Assembly (NCBI GenBank): GCA_947623455.1
Contig: OX392530.1
Location: forward strand, 3,819,501 to 3,883,500
Source: Mimachlamys varia
Lineage: Eukaryota; Mollusca; Bivalvia; Pectinida; Pectinidae
Reading direction: 5' to 3'
DNA length: 64,000 bases
Made by a program: the position numbers and the translations under genes. Position 1 is the stretch's first letter. Every line of letters begins with the position of its first letter. This document shows positions 45,211 through 56,409 of this stretch, one piece after another. The notes beneath the pieces were generated by a model, which saw nothing but the letters and a program-made list of their open reading frames with translations, did not search any database and was not told the origin of the DNA.

Positions 45211-46525
45211 GACAAAGTTAAAGTGGGGAACGTGGGATACAGCCACCACAGCTGACCGTTTTTATCAGCAGAGTTGGTGTTCGGGGACACTAAACACGCG
45301 CTAATGGCCCAATTACCGTCAAGAAACATGTCCCCTCTAATTGCTTCGATAACTGTTGTTGTGTTGACCATTCATCCATGTCCACTCTCACCAAAAATTG
45401 TCAAACTAAGCATTTATTGCACCCCCCCCCCCGTCCCCCCTGTGTCAAGTGACTAACACCATGTAAGTTCCATAGGTTTATACAATGTAGATAAATGTAA
45501 TGTGAGATATATCTCTACACTAGTACTACATATCCTGTGAGTAGTGTGACTGTATATAATTTGTATTGTTTTACTTGTTTACACTGTATATATATGCATT
45601 GTACTGATGAACCAAGCGGTTTTAAGTAATAACAACTGTAACTATGCCCTATATATATATATATGTGTGTGATATATATATATAGGATCACTGATGTGTG
45701 TCGGGCCCAAACACCTACACGGGTAGGGTATGGTGAGAACTTAAAGTGTCTGGATATATAGCAGCAGACGGTCTATAGCCAGTAACGAGTTGTAACAGAT
45801 TTTTGTTTCCATCTCTACGACAAGTTATTCTGGCACCAACATTATGGTAAGTAGTACATTTCTTATTAGATGTTTTAGTGTTAGAATGAAAACACGCTTA
45901 TAATTATCGTTTCCCTTTATGTCAAAAGTCCCTTTTTTCAATGATCGATTTTAAATTGATCTCTCGTTTGTGCATAGATAGGTAGGTTCTTATAGTATAT
46001 CAACGACATACACTAAATTTGTCGTACAATGTACATTATACATGTACATTATTTAAATGTACAATGAGTGATGCTTACGTAACATACATATGGTGTGTCA
46101 TTGATACAGGCACAAGTTACAAAACATGTATATTCACCATATTATGATTTGAGTGTCAAGTGTATGCACATTGTCTTCATATAAAAATGTGGTTAAGAGT
46201 TACTCTTTTTGTACAAGTATATGAAAGAACAACGTTCATACATCTTTATAATTTGATATTATTTAAGTATTAGTACATATATGTACGTGTACATTATGTA
46301 CATTATGTACGTGTACATTATATTCATTTGAAATAAGTCAATATCTCAAAATAACGAAATTTATTCAAACATACGACCAACGTGTATCCTCACTTTAGTA
46401 TGTATACATACACTTCACCATTTATTTGTAACTGAAATATTTTCATTTCAAACATTTATTCTTGCACACTTACACCTGTTCTGCATGTCGCATATTTTGT
46501 ACATGTACATGTCGCCTCTACTGTC
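45211..46525. other. Unassigned region with microsatellites
   Basis: A C run near 45421-45440, AT repeats at 45650-45683, and TACATGTACATTATGTAC-type palindromic words at 46270-46320. No gene recognised. Confidence 0.4.
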
Positions 46526-46816
46526 TATTTACAAAGGACCAGACACAGGTACAGGACATATAATTTAGAAAGGACCAGACACAGGTACAGGACATATAAT
46601 TTAGAAAGGACCAGACACAGGTACAGGACATATAATTTAGAAAGGACCAGACACAGGTACAGGACATATAATTTAGAAAGGACCAGACACAGGTACAGGA
46701 CATATAATTTAGAAAGAACCAGACACAGGTACAGGACATATAATTTACAAAGGACCAGACACAGGTACAGGACATATAATTTACAAAGGACCAGACACAG
46801 GTGCAGGACATATAAG
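46526..46816. repeat. Minisatellite, 36-bp unit, 8 copies
   Basis: Near-identical units AAAGGACCAGACACAGGTAC plus AGGACATATAATTTAG. The low divergence suggests recent expansion. The minus strand is open through all copies (97 codons, period MSCTCVWSFLNY), as expected for a 36-bp unit; it is not taken as a gene. Confidence 0.97.
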
Positions 46817-49800
46817 ATGTGAAGCGTACATTATCGTATACTGTGTCAGTTTTATCTGCATTCTTGTCTAATTTTCGACATCACTTTTTATCTTCATTCA
46901 CCAAAACGTTAATGTCTTCCGTTGTATTCAAACGGTCATATTCAACATTTCCTATGCAGTATTTACGCATACGGGTATGCCTAATTTAAACACAAATATT
47001 AAGTACATGTTTCAGAGCCCCTATGTACGTTTTTCCACCAAAAGGATGCTGTTTACGTTTTTGTCTTTACCAACCGCATCCGGGTATGTACGTATATATA
47101 TAGACCTTGAACGATGATGTGGTGAATTTTGATAAATCTATATTAGAGAAAAATATATTCATTTTGCTTTTTATATAACTATTTTCGTACAAATTTATCT
47201 GACATAGCTACACAAAACGAATTTCAAATATCCACTATAGCCAGCTATTTCAAATTAACACCGCTGTGTCCCCCCTCCCTCCCGAACCCCCCCCCCCCCC
47301 CCAAAAAAAAACCAAAAAAAAACTACAATTACAGTTAGTTTAAACATCTTTTATTGACAGTATAAAGTCAATAGGATTGGATGTAAGTCATATCAGCTTG
47401 CAAAGTCCTCTCCTGAATACATTTTGCAATTAACATTATAATCAATAAAACATTGCATGCAACTATATAATTAGTTTTAATTTCAACAAAGAGAGAGAGA
47501 GAGAGAAGGTGGGGGGGGGGTGGTAAGAGAGATACATGTAGGAGGGGTAATCTTAATTATATATAATTCAAGATGTGTAAATACAAAAACTCTAATACTT
47601 TATGAACTTAATTTGGGTATTTCCAATTGCAGCCATGATCCCAGCCGACTACACTATTCGTTGCTTTCTTTCTTAAAAAGTCATTCGATCCCCTTTCCTT
47701 TCACGGTCGAATGCAACACAATCCTGCCCCTGTCGTCGTTACAATTATCCCTTGTTGAGAGTGTTGATCTTAAAACCAAGAAGGCCCGGCAAATAGGCAC
47801 AACTATTGTTAACTAAATTATACTCACAAAATACAAAATAGGTTTGCCTGACACGAAATCTTTTCATTTCAGTTTTTATTACTTTTATTACATTTCTGTT
47901 CACCAATAAATTGCACATAAATGTGTACATACAGTGCATACACACAAATTCAAACACACTGCACAAACAGGACCTGGTAACGTTACACTGGTTGCCTAGA
48001 TACTAAAAGTGCATTTTAACACATTCCTCATTCTAAGTTCGCTCGCTTGTTATTGCCCAATTTGTTAAATTTACAGGAAACTATACATTTTACATTTATG
48101 AATACATTTTTAATAAAATGTTCCATAACCTGAACTATTAAAAGAACAGCTTTAGCCTTTTTGTGTTATAATTCTAACTACGCTAATCTTTGATATCATT
48201 CGTAATTTATAAAGATCTATAATCATATCTGCGTATTTGAATGCCACTACATAAACGTAAGATTATTGATTTCGTTAGATATCTTCGAAAAAGAAAATAA
48301 CGTACCACCAACATGAATATATTCCACATAAACATAGTTTAAATGTTTTTTATTTCATATGTTTTAAGTTCGTTCCCCTAATTTCAAGCGTTTCTTCATG
48401 AGGTACGTGTGCTGATAGATTTTTAGACAAAAAAAAACCCACATAATTTCTCAATAGTTCTCAATCAACACAGTTTCCAAATCTAGCAATTTTTGTTTTT
48501 ATTTTTATCTAAACTGATGAGAAATCAACGCTTTTGGAGGGGTTTGTTCAATCTTTCGATAAAAATGCCCCCCCCCCCCTCCCAGCATTTATGACAATTT
48601 TATCGATATTTGAACAACAATATAACCCGCACAAAATGTAAAATTATTCTTAACATCTTAGCAATGGTAAAAGAAAATAGCTGTAAAAAAGTCTAAGGTC
48701 CCTGTTTGCACCCATACAACGAACAAAGTAAATCTAGGGAGCAGATGGACATGTGCACCGCGAATGAATTATGTTTAGTTTATGTATATTCCGAATTGAC
48801 TGAGCGCACTTTATCCGGACTGTTTGTGCTGAATCGTGATGGTACTGATCTTGATCTGTTGGATATTTAAAAAGAAAACTTACTTTTGTGTCTTTTTAAC
48901 AGGTTTTTTCAATACACATAAAACACGAACTGCCTTCTCACGAAGAGGTATGTCGGTGTTCATTGATCTATGGACAGCCGATATAAGTAACTTACAATAA
49001 ATATCATATCGAGGTGTCTCACTTCACTGGACTCGCATTCTTTATCAGATCACGACAGCATTTCAGTATTTCGATATGTAATTAAAAAAAGTCAGCTTTT
49101 GCTTATGTGTGACAATATCAATTCATATTTTAAAAGTGTTTATGAAAGATTTTTATGATATTTTTAGATGGGAAAATTCCGTTTAACAGCATTGCACTCC
49201 CATGACTACCTGAACATGTGAATTGTGTTATCCATTCTGAAATCAGACTCTTGTGTATTTCGTAAGAGCATATATGAAATGTGAAATCACGCCCTCAATG
49301 AATGAATTATATCCCTCGGGATTTATTTTGTTCAAAAGCATAGCGTTGCAACTATATGACCCTACCGAATTAAGTTTACATTCATAGCACCATGAATGTT
49401 ATAGACCGATTGTTGATGGTATCATTATTATGACATCATAATTGTTACATTGGATACCACTGACCGTCACCGCGCGATGATTGTTCTTTTCATTGAACAG
49501 GCATACCCGGTAGATACATTATTTGACCTAAATACTGAGGAATGAAAGAATATTTGATCTTTCATAAAATGAACAGATTCTAAAAATGGTTAATATTAGC
49601 ATTGGGCTGCTTTTAGTAGGCATTCATAGACAAAAAGAATTCCAACTGGACAAAGGCAAATCCAACATGAAGCGCTACATGTAGCTTCTGATTTGCTGCG
49701 GATGACGTTAATGGGATGCTGGCCCCTAATTGGTCAAGGTGACCTGGAGGTCGCGTCCCTGCGCATGCGGCTGTGTTCATTAGGCAGCCATCTTGCAAAT

Positions 49801-50578
49801 CTGAAACAACAGTTTTAACGTGGTATTCAAAACCCACCCAACTTTTTTAGTGTTATATTGTGGTTGTACTAGCTACACTGTACCATGATTGGTACACTTG
49901 CAACTACTTTGTATTTATGTGTTTTTAAATTAATTATAACTTTTTTGTAACAAAGGCTACATGGTTTCTTAACTACTTAAATAAATATCAATGTCACCCT
50001 TACGGTAGCTATTTCATTAATATTCATACTTCGTGTTTAAGTTGTTATTGTTATGGGTGGAGAGGCATAAATGAATGCAGTTATTAATTCTATACCAATT
50101 TGATAGATCGTTCTTCAGAAAATGCCAATTCAAAATTAGAGCGAGCGAGCGACAAAACGCGAAAATCCATTATTTGTCTCGCTTTATCATCCTCTATACT
50201 GAATGTGACTGGTACGCATATATACACCGTCGGTTATAATCACTTATAAAAGGGCTATCGATGATTCATTTAGTCTTTGATGATCTGGATAGAGAGAGCT
50301 TATGTACATTCCCAATATCCTGAATCGGTGCTAGTCTGTACTTAGTGGTCGTATAATACAATTTCAATTCAATACTGACGCTTTAAGGACACCTCTGAAC
50401 TATCAATGATCTTTGTAAATAAAATATTAATAAAGTGTTATGTTTCCCATGCGAAAGTGGGGTGTCAAGAAATCCTTTAGAATGATATAGACGTGATAGT
50501 AAATTATTTCTCTGCGTGACAAAAAGCCGCTCCTCAACTGAATATAAACTACGTATTTCACAACAACTTATCACAAAA
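46817..50578. other. Unassigned region
   Basis: Homopolymer and simple repeats: C/A runs at 47286-47320, GA then G run at 47490-47521, C run near 48568-48580. Frames at 47520-47816 and 47745-47966 are unrecognised. At 49690-49800 a GC-richer patch holds CTGCGCATGCGG (NRF1-like) and GCAGCCATCTTG (YY1-like), which together would suit a promoter, but no gene is seen beside it. Confidence 0.3.
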
Positions 50579-50675
50579 ATGCTAGCACGCGGGCGTCTAA
50601 GTGTAGTAGGTAAACCGGAGCACCCGGGGAAAACCCTCGGGGCTCGGAGAATCCAACCACGACCGTCTTAGACGA
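50579..50675 (-). mobile_element. SINE body fragment
   Basis: TGCTAGCACGCGGGCGTCTA, then AACCGGAGCACCCGGGGAAA and ATCCAACCACGACCGTCTTA align with the SINE at 25881-26057 in the same orientation. The tRNA head is diverged or missing. Confidence 0.65.
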
Positions 50676-51054
50676 GTGTTTTATGCACCTCTCTTCCTCT
50701 TACAAACACTACACATCCACTAGCTAATACCCATTCTGGTCTGTTAACTTTTGTTACTTAACTGACAAAAATACTTCCCCAACTGACAAAATATAGCTCC
50801 TTAGCTAAAATCACTTAAATGACCTTGCTTTTAAATATATAGAACGTTAAAAAAAACCCTACAGAATTTAGCTTCTACTCCAGGGACATTTGTACGTTTA
50901 TTTCGAGTTAACGACAGTTAATTATCTGTAATGCAGACATGCAATGCCATTAACCAGCATATATAGCATTAAAAAGTCTAAAATAATTTATAACTTGATA
51001 ACAATATTTGTTACTTGTTACATTTTGTTAAGTAGCAGTGCTAACATACACACA
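50676..51054. other. Unassigned spacer
   Basis: Short repeated ACTGACAAAA / TAGCT words. Nothing recognisable. Confidence 0.35.
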
Positions 51055-52222
51055 CATTAGAGTGAACACCATTCTGGGCGAGAGATCTAGAGGTACAACA
51101 GTGGTTTGCCAATCATTAAAGTGTGCACCATTCTGGGTGAGAGAGACACAAGAGTGGTTGGGCCAATCATTAAAGTGTACACCATTCTGGGTGAGAGAGA
51201 CACAAGAGTGGTTGGGCCAATCATTAAAGTGTACAACATTCTGGGTGAGAGAGATACAAGAGTGGTTGGCCAATCAATGAAGTGTACATAATTCTGGGTG
51301 AGAGAGATACAAGAGTGGTTGGCCAATCAATGAAGTGTACACCATTCTTGGTGAGAGAGATACAAAAGTGGTTGGGCCAATCATTAAAGTGTACACAATT
51401 AATGGGTGAGAGAGATACAAGAGTGGTTGGACCAATCATTAAAGTGTACACCAATCTGGGCTGAGGGAAATACAAAAGTGGTTTGGCCAATCATTGAAAT
51501 GTACACCATTCTGGGCTGGAGAGACACAGGAGAGGTTTGGCCAATCATTAAAGTGCACACCATTCTGGGTGAGAGAGATACAAGAGTGGTTGGCCAATCA
51601 TTAAAGTGTACACCATTCTGGGTAGGAGAGATACAAGAGTGGTTGGACCAATCATTGATGTGTACACCATTCTCGGTAAGAGAGCTACAAGAGTGGTTGG
51701 CCAATCATTAAAGTGTACACCATTCTGGGCGGGAGAGACACAAAAGAGTTTTGACCAATCATTAAAGTGTACACCATTCTGGGTGAGAGATACAAGAGTG
51801 GTTGGCCAATCATTAAAGTATACACCATTCACGGTGAGAGCGATACAAGAGTGGTTGGCCAATCATTAAAGTGTACACCAATCTGGGTGAGAGAGATACA
51901 AAAGTGGTTGGCCAATCATTAAAGTGTACACCATTCTGGATGAGAGATAGAAGAGTGGTAGGTCAATCATTAAAGTGTACACCATTCTGGATGAGAGATA
52001 GAAGAGTGGTTGGCCAATCATTAAAGTATACACCATTCTGGGTGAAAGATACAAGAGTGGTTGGCCAATCATTAAAGTGTACACCAATCTGGGTGAGAGA
52101 GATACAAGAGTGGTTGGCCAATCATTAAAGTGTACACCATTCTGGGTGAGAGAGACACAAGAGTGGTTGGGCCAATCATTAAAGTGTACACCATTCTGGG
52201 TGAGAGAGATACAAGAGGGGTT
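51055..52222. repeat. Minisatellite, about 53-bp unit, about 22 copies
   Basis: The unit CAATCATTAAAGTGTACACC plus ATTCTGGGTGAGAGAGATAC and AAGAGTGGTTGGC, with 51-55 bp variants. Short repetitive frames arise on both strands (for example SLTQNGVHFNDWPNHS). Confidence 0.95.
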
Positions 52223-52596
52223 GTGCTAACCTCTACCTAGCATATTTGTCTTCGTCAAACCAAACTCTTAAAAAAAAATGTATTATTATAAAAATTAATG
52301 TTGAAGCATGAAACATAGAACTTCCTCCAAATGTAATTATATAATAGTTAATACTTTTCACACTTGTACTACCAGCATAAACAACAGCGGATAAGAAAAT
52401 GTGATGAAGCTTTTCTTTATAATAAGAACCATGATACATACTAATGACCATAAGAGGCGGCGATCTATCGTCCTGTTTTCAATGTAAGTACACCACCTAC
52501 GGATGTAATTACGTATACACTACAGGTAAATACGCTGTATACACATGTACTAAAATCACACCCTTTGTGGCTGTACAGTCACGGGTAACTAATCAC
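52223..52596. other. Unassigned spacer
   Basis: Nothing recognisable. Confidence 0.35.
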
Positions 52597-52712
52597 TGAC
52601 TACCAACCTGGGAACAGCGATAAGTATTATCCTTTGTCACTGACTACCAACCTAAAGGGAACAGCGATAAGTACTATCCTTTGTCACTGACTACCAACCT
52701 AAGGGAATAGCA
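52597..52712. repeat. Short tandem repeat, about 47-bp unit, 2.5 copies
   Basis: CACTGACTACCAACCTAAAG plus GGAACAGCGATAAGTACTAT and CCTTTGT, repeated with small differences. Confidence 0.9.
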
Positions 52713-53605
52713 ATAATTATATAAAGATTTACATAATTCCACGTCTAAAACATTGAAGTATAAAGATGAGGAAAAACCCTACGTTTTGTCGGATTTTCTA
52801 ATCGAAATGTTTGCAAATAACTCCAGGAGCACTTGTAGGAAGACCGATCAATAAGGTTATAAGCTACATATCACCTATACACTCTCTACACCCCTGGGAT
52901 ATGTCTGAAAACTAAAGGCTCCTAATGCCCCAACTTTGTCGATGAGATGTGCATCAAAATAATCTCGTGGTCACATAACGGTAAAAGTTGACAAGCTTTG
53001 AGGTCGGCTGCGGCTCCCTTGTAATCTTCAAAGGACAAGCATGCGGCCTAGCGATTGGTCAATGTTTTTTACCTGAGCTTGCCTTCATTTTTGCCTGACA
53101 TATTCCAAGGGTGTAGAGAGCGTAGGTGAGCACAACCCCTGGATATCGAGGATGTTAACTATGATGCAAGAAAGTAAGTATCTAAAAGCTAAATCAAGTA
53201 AATAACTTGTTTGAAGTGACGTTACTCTGTTGTTCCCAGATAGAAAACCTGGGCTAGATATTTCGTTGGTTAATAAGATGAAAAATAGCATAAGGTCTTT
53301 GAACAATTAGTAATTAACTGTACTACAAGTAATGGTATATTTTCCTTACTGATTTTACACGTATAAAGGGAATAATCAGTCATTTTGGCTGGACAAATTT
53401 GATAAAGTGTATACAAATTGTGATTAATGCATGTATATGGATATAGTCATCCTCGAAATCAAGGGGTTACGCTCATCTACGTTTTATGTGTTTGACACGA
53501 AAATAAGATATTGTGATCTTTTGTAAAAAAAAAAGAAAGAAAAAAACAATTTACATGACTACAATGAACAAATTTGCTGACTTACGTTTTTTTTTTATTT
53601 TACAG
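52713..53605. other. Upstream region or intron before the first visible sodium-channel exon
   Basis: The first visible channel exon starts at an acceptor, so an upstream exon must exist, but none is recognised here. Single units of the 40317 minisatellite motif occur at 52875-52902 (minus), 53096-53153 (plus) and 53449-53482 (minus). Confidence 0.45.
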
Positions 53606-53962
53606 GGCTCAAGTAACGACGAGCATACGAAGCCGAAGACATTGAAGCAAGTACTTGGCCGGTTCGCCGAGAATACGTCCATATCCGGTCTGCCACATTT
53701 ACACAATGCCAAAAGGACCGTGGGCAAGGTGTTTTGGGGCGTGCTCGTCGTCATAGGCTTCATAGCTATGTTCGTTCATCTCTACTTCTTATTCGCTGAA
53801 TTCCTGTCTTGGCCAAAAAAGACCACGATATCTTTGGGGTTTAACAACCTACAGCTGCCGGCGATCACTCTCTGTAACGTGAATACTATTCGGAAATCCC
53901 AACTAAGTCTTGCTGCCGATAAACTTCAGAATTTTGCAAATAAAATCGACCCGCAAAATTTG
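53606..53962 (+). CDS. DEG/ENaC-family sodium channel, first visible exon (N-terminal tail, TM1)
   Basis: 119 codons in phase 0 between an acceptor (TTTTACAG at 53605) and donor TG|GTAAGT. Members of this family are trimeric, amiloride-sensitive sodium channels of the plasma membrane (degenerins, ASICs, peptide-gated channels). Here the cytoplasmic tail includes LGRFAENTSISGLPHLHNAK. TM1 spans about residues 42-66 of the exon (VFWGVLVVIGFIAMFVHLYF). It is followed by the family's post-TM1 strand LQLPAITLCNVNTIRKS with its first cysteine. The gating-associated HG motif just before TM1 appears as SG (residues 27-28). No methionine opens the exon, so at least one 5' exon lies upstream. Six exons together give 984 nt, 328 codons, in one continuous frame. 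The subtype (peptide-gated, acid-sensing or other) cannot be told without the pore. Confidence 0.93.
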
Positions 53963-55136
53963 GTAAGTAGTATTTTAGGGAGTATTTACTGTAAATATGT
54001 TTAAGGGTGAAATGGTTTCGTACTGTAAAGCTCATTCGTCTTCTAGCAACACGACCGGGGTTCGATTCCCCGATCGGACGTGTACATGCGCAGGTTTTCC
54101 CTAGGTACTACGGCTTCCTCCCACAAGAAGACATTTTCCACAAATTTTAACAAAACCAACATAAAATATTGATCTATACAGTGACTTGCCAAAAGTCTTT
54201 CAATTGTTTTCATTTTGTTATATATTCTTTGTATTTCCATTTTTTTTCAATGAATTTCACCGACTTTGTTAATGGATAATTTTTAATGAAATTTTGTGTA
54301 CTTATAGAGCATTGTTTCCTGTTTCATATCGTAATATTTTAACTGTTTTTCGTTAGGTATGAGCAGAGATTAATAACTTATTGACAACATTCAATTTTTG
54401 CAACGGCATTTTGAAGTCATTTTGTATATTGATCGTTTAGGCCCCTCTCCCCGACATACACTAAAATACCAAATTGTTCCTTTCAAGGTACAATTTCAAT
54501 GTTTAAGAGCATATTTCATTAGTATTTCGCATCCTAATAATAGTAAACCAGTAATATTCACCGGAAAATTGTGATAGCAAAGTAATTTAAATAGTTGTGA
54601 CGTTTGTTTTCTCGGAAATTATGTCAAGCGAACATTTTCACACGTTTCCTAATATACTTCACAAGATTATCAAATATAAAATACGATATTTAGCGTTTTC
54701 GAATATGAACTACAACAGAACGCTGAATGTTTTCTTTCTGTAGAAACATTGTTTGCAAATAAAATATTTGGTATGGTTAATCTTACTGTAAGGTTCGTTA
54801 TCGTCAAAAATGTTTAGGAAAAAAGTTCCGTTGATATTTTCAAAATGGTAGCCAGTCAAAACGTGTTTTATTTAGTATCTAATGCTTTTTGGGCTTATTC
54901 TGGTAGCTGAAATGAGAGAAAAATACTCATTTATGACCGAAGTGTAAGATAGGGATATTCAACCCTCGGGATTTCCCTCTCGTACATCCCTGGCCATGAA
55001 AGAGTCTTATAATATTGCAATGTTTTACACGCCCTAGAGGCAATTCCTTAAATGACCATACCTGTTACCAGGACGCTAAACAATATTAAACCAAAATAGT
55101 CCTTATTAAAACCTGTCTTTGTCCTTGTCCTTGTAG
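53963..55136 (+). other. Sodium-channel gene intron (1174 bp)
   Basis: GTAAGT donor and CTTGTAG acceptor. It carries a SINE fragment at 54003-54125; the rest is AT-rich with nothing recognisable. Confidence 0.85.
54003..54125 (+). mobile_element. tRNA-derived SINE fragment inside the channel intron
   Basis: B box GGTTCGATTCC (54059-54069) in ACGACCGGGGTTCGATTCCC, then CGATCGG and the body AGGTTTTCCCTAGGTACTAC, GGCTTCCTCCCAC, related to the SINE at 25881-26057 but on the plus strand. The A box region is diverged. Confidence 0.75.
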
Positions 55137-55336
55137 CTAGCCAACGCCGACCCGGACGCCGTGAACGTGGACAACTATGACTACGACTACGGGGTGGAGG
55201 GATCAGGAGACGGGGCCTATATCTATGACTACGACCAGTACAACGACGAAACTGCAAAGGAAAGCGGGTTCCTTGAGAGGGATAAACTATCGGAAATATT
55301 TACCAACTTTCGAGGTTTATATTTAAACGAATCAAG
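55137..55336 (+). CDS. DEG/ENaC channel, second visible exon (acidic extracellular segment)
   Basis: 200 nt, phase 0 in, phase 2 out; acceptor CTTGTAG, donor AAG|GTAAAT. It encodes part of the extracellular domain after TM1, where the family is most variable. Unusually rich in Asp and Tyr (NVDNYDYDYGVEG, then GAYIYDYDQYNDE), followed by a more typical DKLSEIFTNFRGLYLNES with a possible glycosylation site (NES). The acidic tract has no close counterpart in the channels I know. Confidence 0.85.
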
Positions 55337-55703
55337 GTAAATTTGACAATGTCTTTTAATAGGAGAACTTTAACTTGTAAAGTGACTGATTAGGTAAGAT
55401 CATTTCAATGAAAACGTGGTTAAGTGTCTAACGGACATATTTTGATTTGCACTAGACTCTTGTTGCTAAGCAGCACCAAATGTGCTTCTTGCCGAATATT
55501 ACATGTATGTTTGATGCAAGCATCAGCTTGTGTATTTTAAGTTCAGTATCAGTAACATAAAAAACCGGTATTGTTCTACTGGTATGTGGTTGATATAAGT
55601 GTGACCTCAATTATGTGTCAAACAGTGTAGACATGTCGAATTAACAAGCTCATGATCAGCGATATACCAAAGCGATGATTATTGTGTTTTTTTTTCTATT
55701 TAG
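55337..55703 (+). other. Sodium-channel gene intron (367 bp)
   Basis: GT donor; acceptor TTTTTTTTCTATTTAG with a strong pyrimidine tract. Nothing else seen. Confidence 0.85.
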
Positions 55704-55784
55704 AAGTACACGTGTTACCATGGGGCATGATTTCAACAAAACACTCATCAACTGTGCGTTTAATGGCTACAAGTGTTACTCGGA
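55704..55784 (+). CDS. DEG/ENaC channel, third visible exon (first cysteine-rich motif)
   Basis: 81 nt, phase 2 in and out, donor GGA|GTAAGT. It encodes TMGHDFNKTLINCAFNGYKC, the family's GH-x5-L-x2-C-x-F-x-G-x2-C motif in the extracellular domain, whose cysteines form conserved disulfides. NKT is a possible N-glycosylation site. Confidence 0.93.
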
Positions 55785-56317
55785 GTAAGTCAAGTAATAT
55801 CAGTTTCATATACAGTCAAACTTCGTTATCTCAAAGTCGATGGGTTCATGGAAAAACCTCGAGTTATCAGAGTTTCGAATGCAAGATAAGTTGGTACTTC
55901 GAAATATACGAGTTTGAGATGATGCAGTTCGACTGTACTATGATTGTTTATTATATTATACTCGTATACCATAATATTATGTACTTTTATTGCAAAGGAA
56001 CAAAATAAAAGCAGATCTTCTTGTATGATCTTTGTCAATACCTTATATATCAGCAATCAGAAAAATCATATTCAATTGGTTTAATATCTTCTTTGATGCA
56101 ATTTTCGCTACGACAAATTATTTACTCATTAATATCTTCCTGTTTTTTATTGCTGCCGGTATATCGGAAATATGGCATTTTCCGTCATAACTCTTTTACA
56201 TGTGAAACAAGACCTAATAGTGGTTGCGTTGTAAAATAAATAAGATTTCTGAAACTTTATTCATTTTTAAAGATAATTAAAAGTTTGAATACAGAATTTT
56301 CGTATATCTGTTTCCAG
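55785..56317 (+). other. Sodium-channel gene intron (533 bp)
   Basis: GTAAGT donor, TTTCCAG acceptor. The 108-codon open stretch here is intron read-through and not a gene. Confidence 0.8.
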
Positions 56318-56409
56318 AAATTTCACCTTGTACCAAACACCTAAGTATGGGAATTGTTACACTTTGGACATGAACAGTTTCGTTATCAGGAATCCCGGAC
56401 CTAGTGCCG
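56318..56409 (+). CDS. DEG/ENaC channel, fourth visible exon (YGNCYT motif)
   Basis: 92 nt, phase 2 in, phase 1 out. It encodes NFTLYQTPKYGNCYTLDMNS, then FVIRNPGPSA. The NFT-x-(Y/F)-x5-YGNCYT(F/L) pattern is a hallmark of the family's extracellular domain. NFT spans the exon junction region and is a possible glycosylation site. Confidence 0.95.

Noticed and set aside
46518..46811. 97-codon Cys/Trp-rich repetitive protein
   Set aside because: It is fully explained by the eight near-identical 36-bp units.
53513..53605. Methionines upstream of the first visible channel exon as the start
   Set aside because: They lie before a strong pyrimidine tract and AG acceptor in lysine- and phenylalanine-rich intron read-through.
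55682..56008. 108-codon frame as a gene
   Set aside because: It overlaps the third channel exon in a different frame and runs into the intron.
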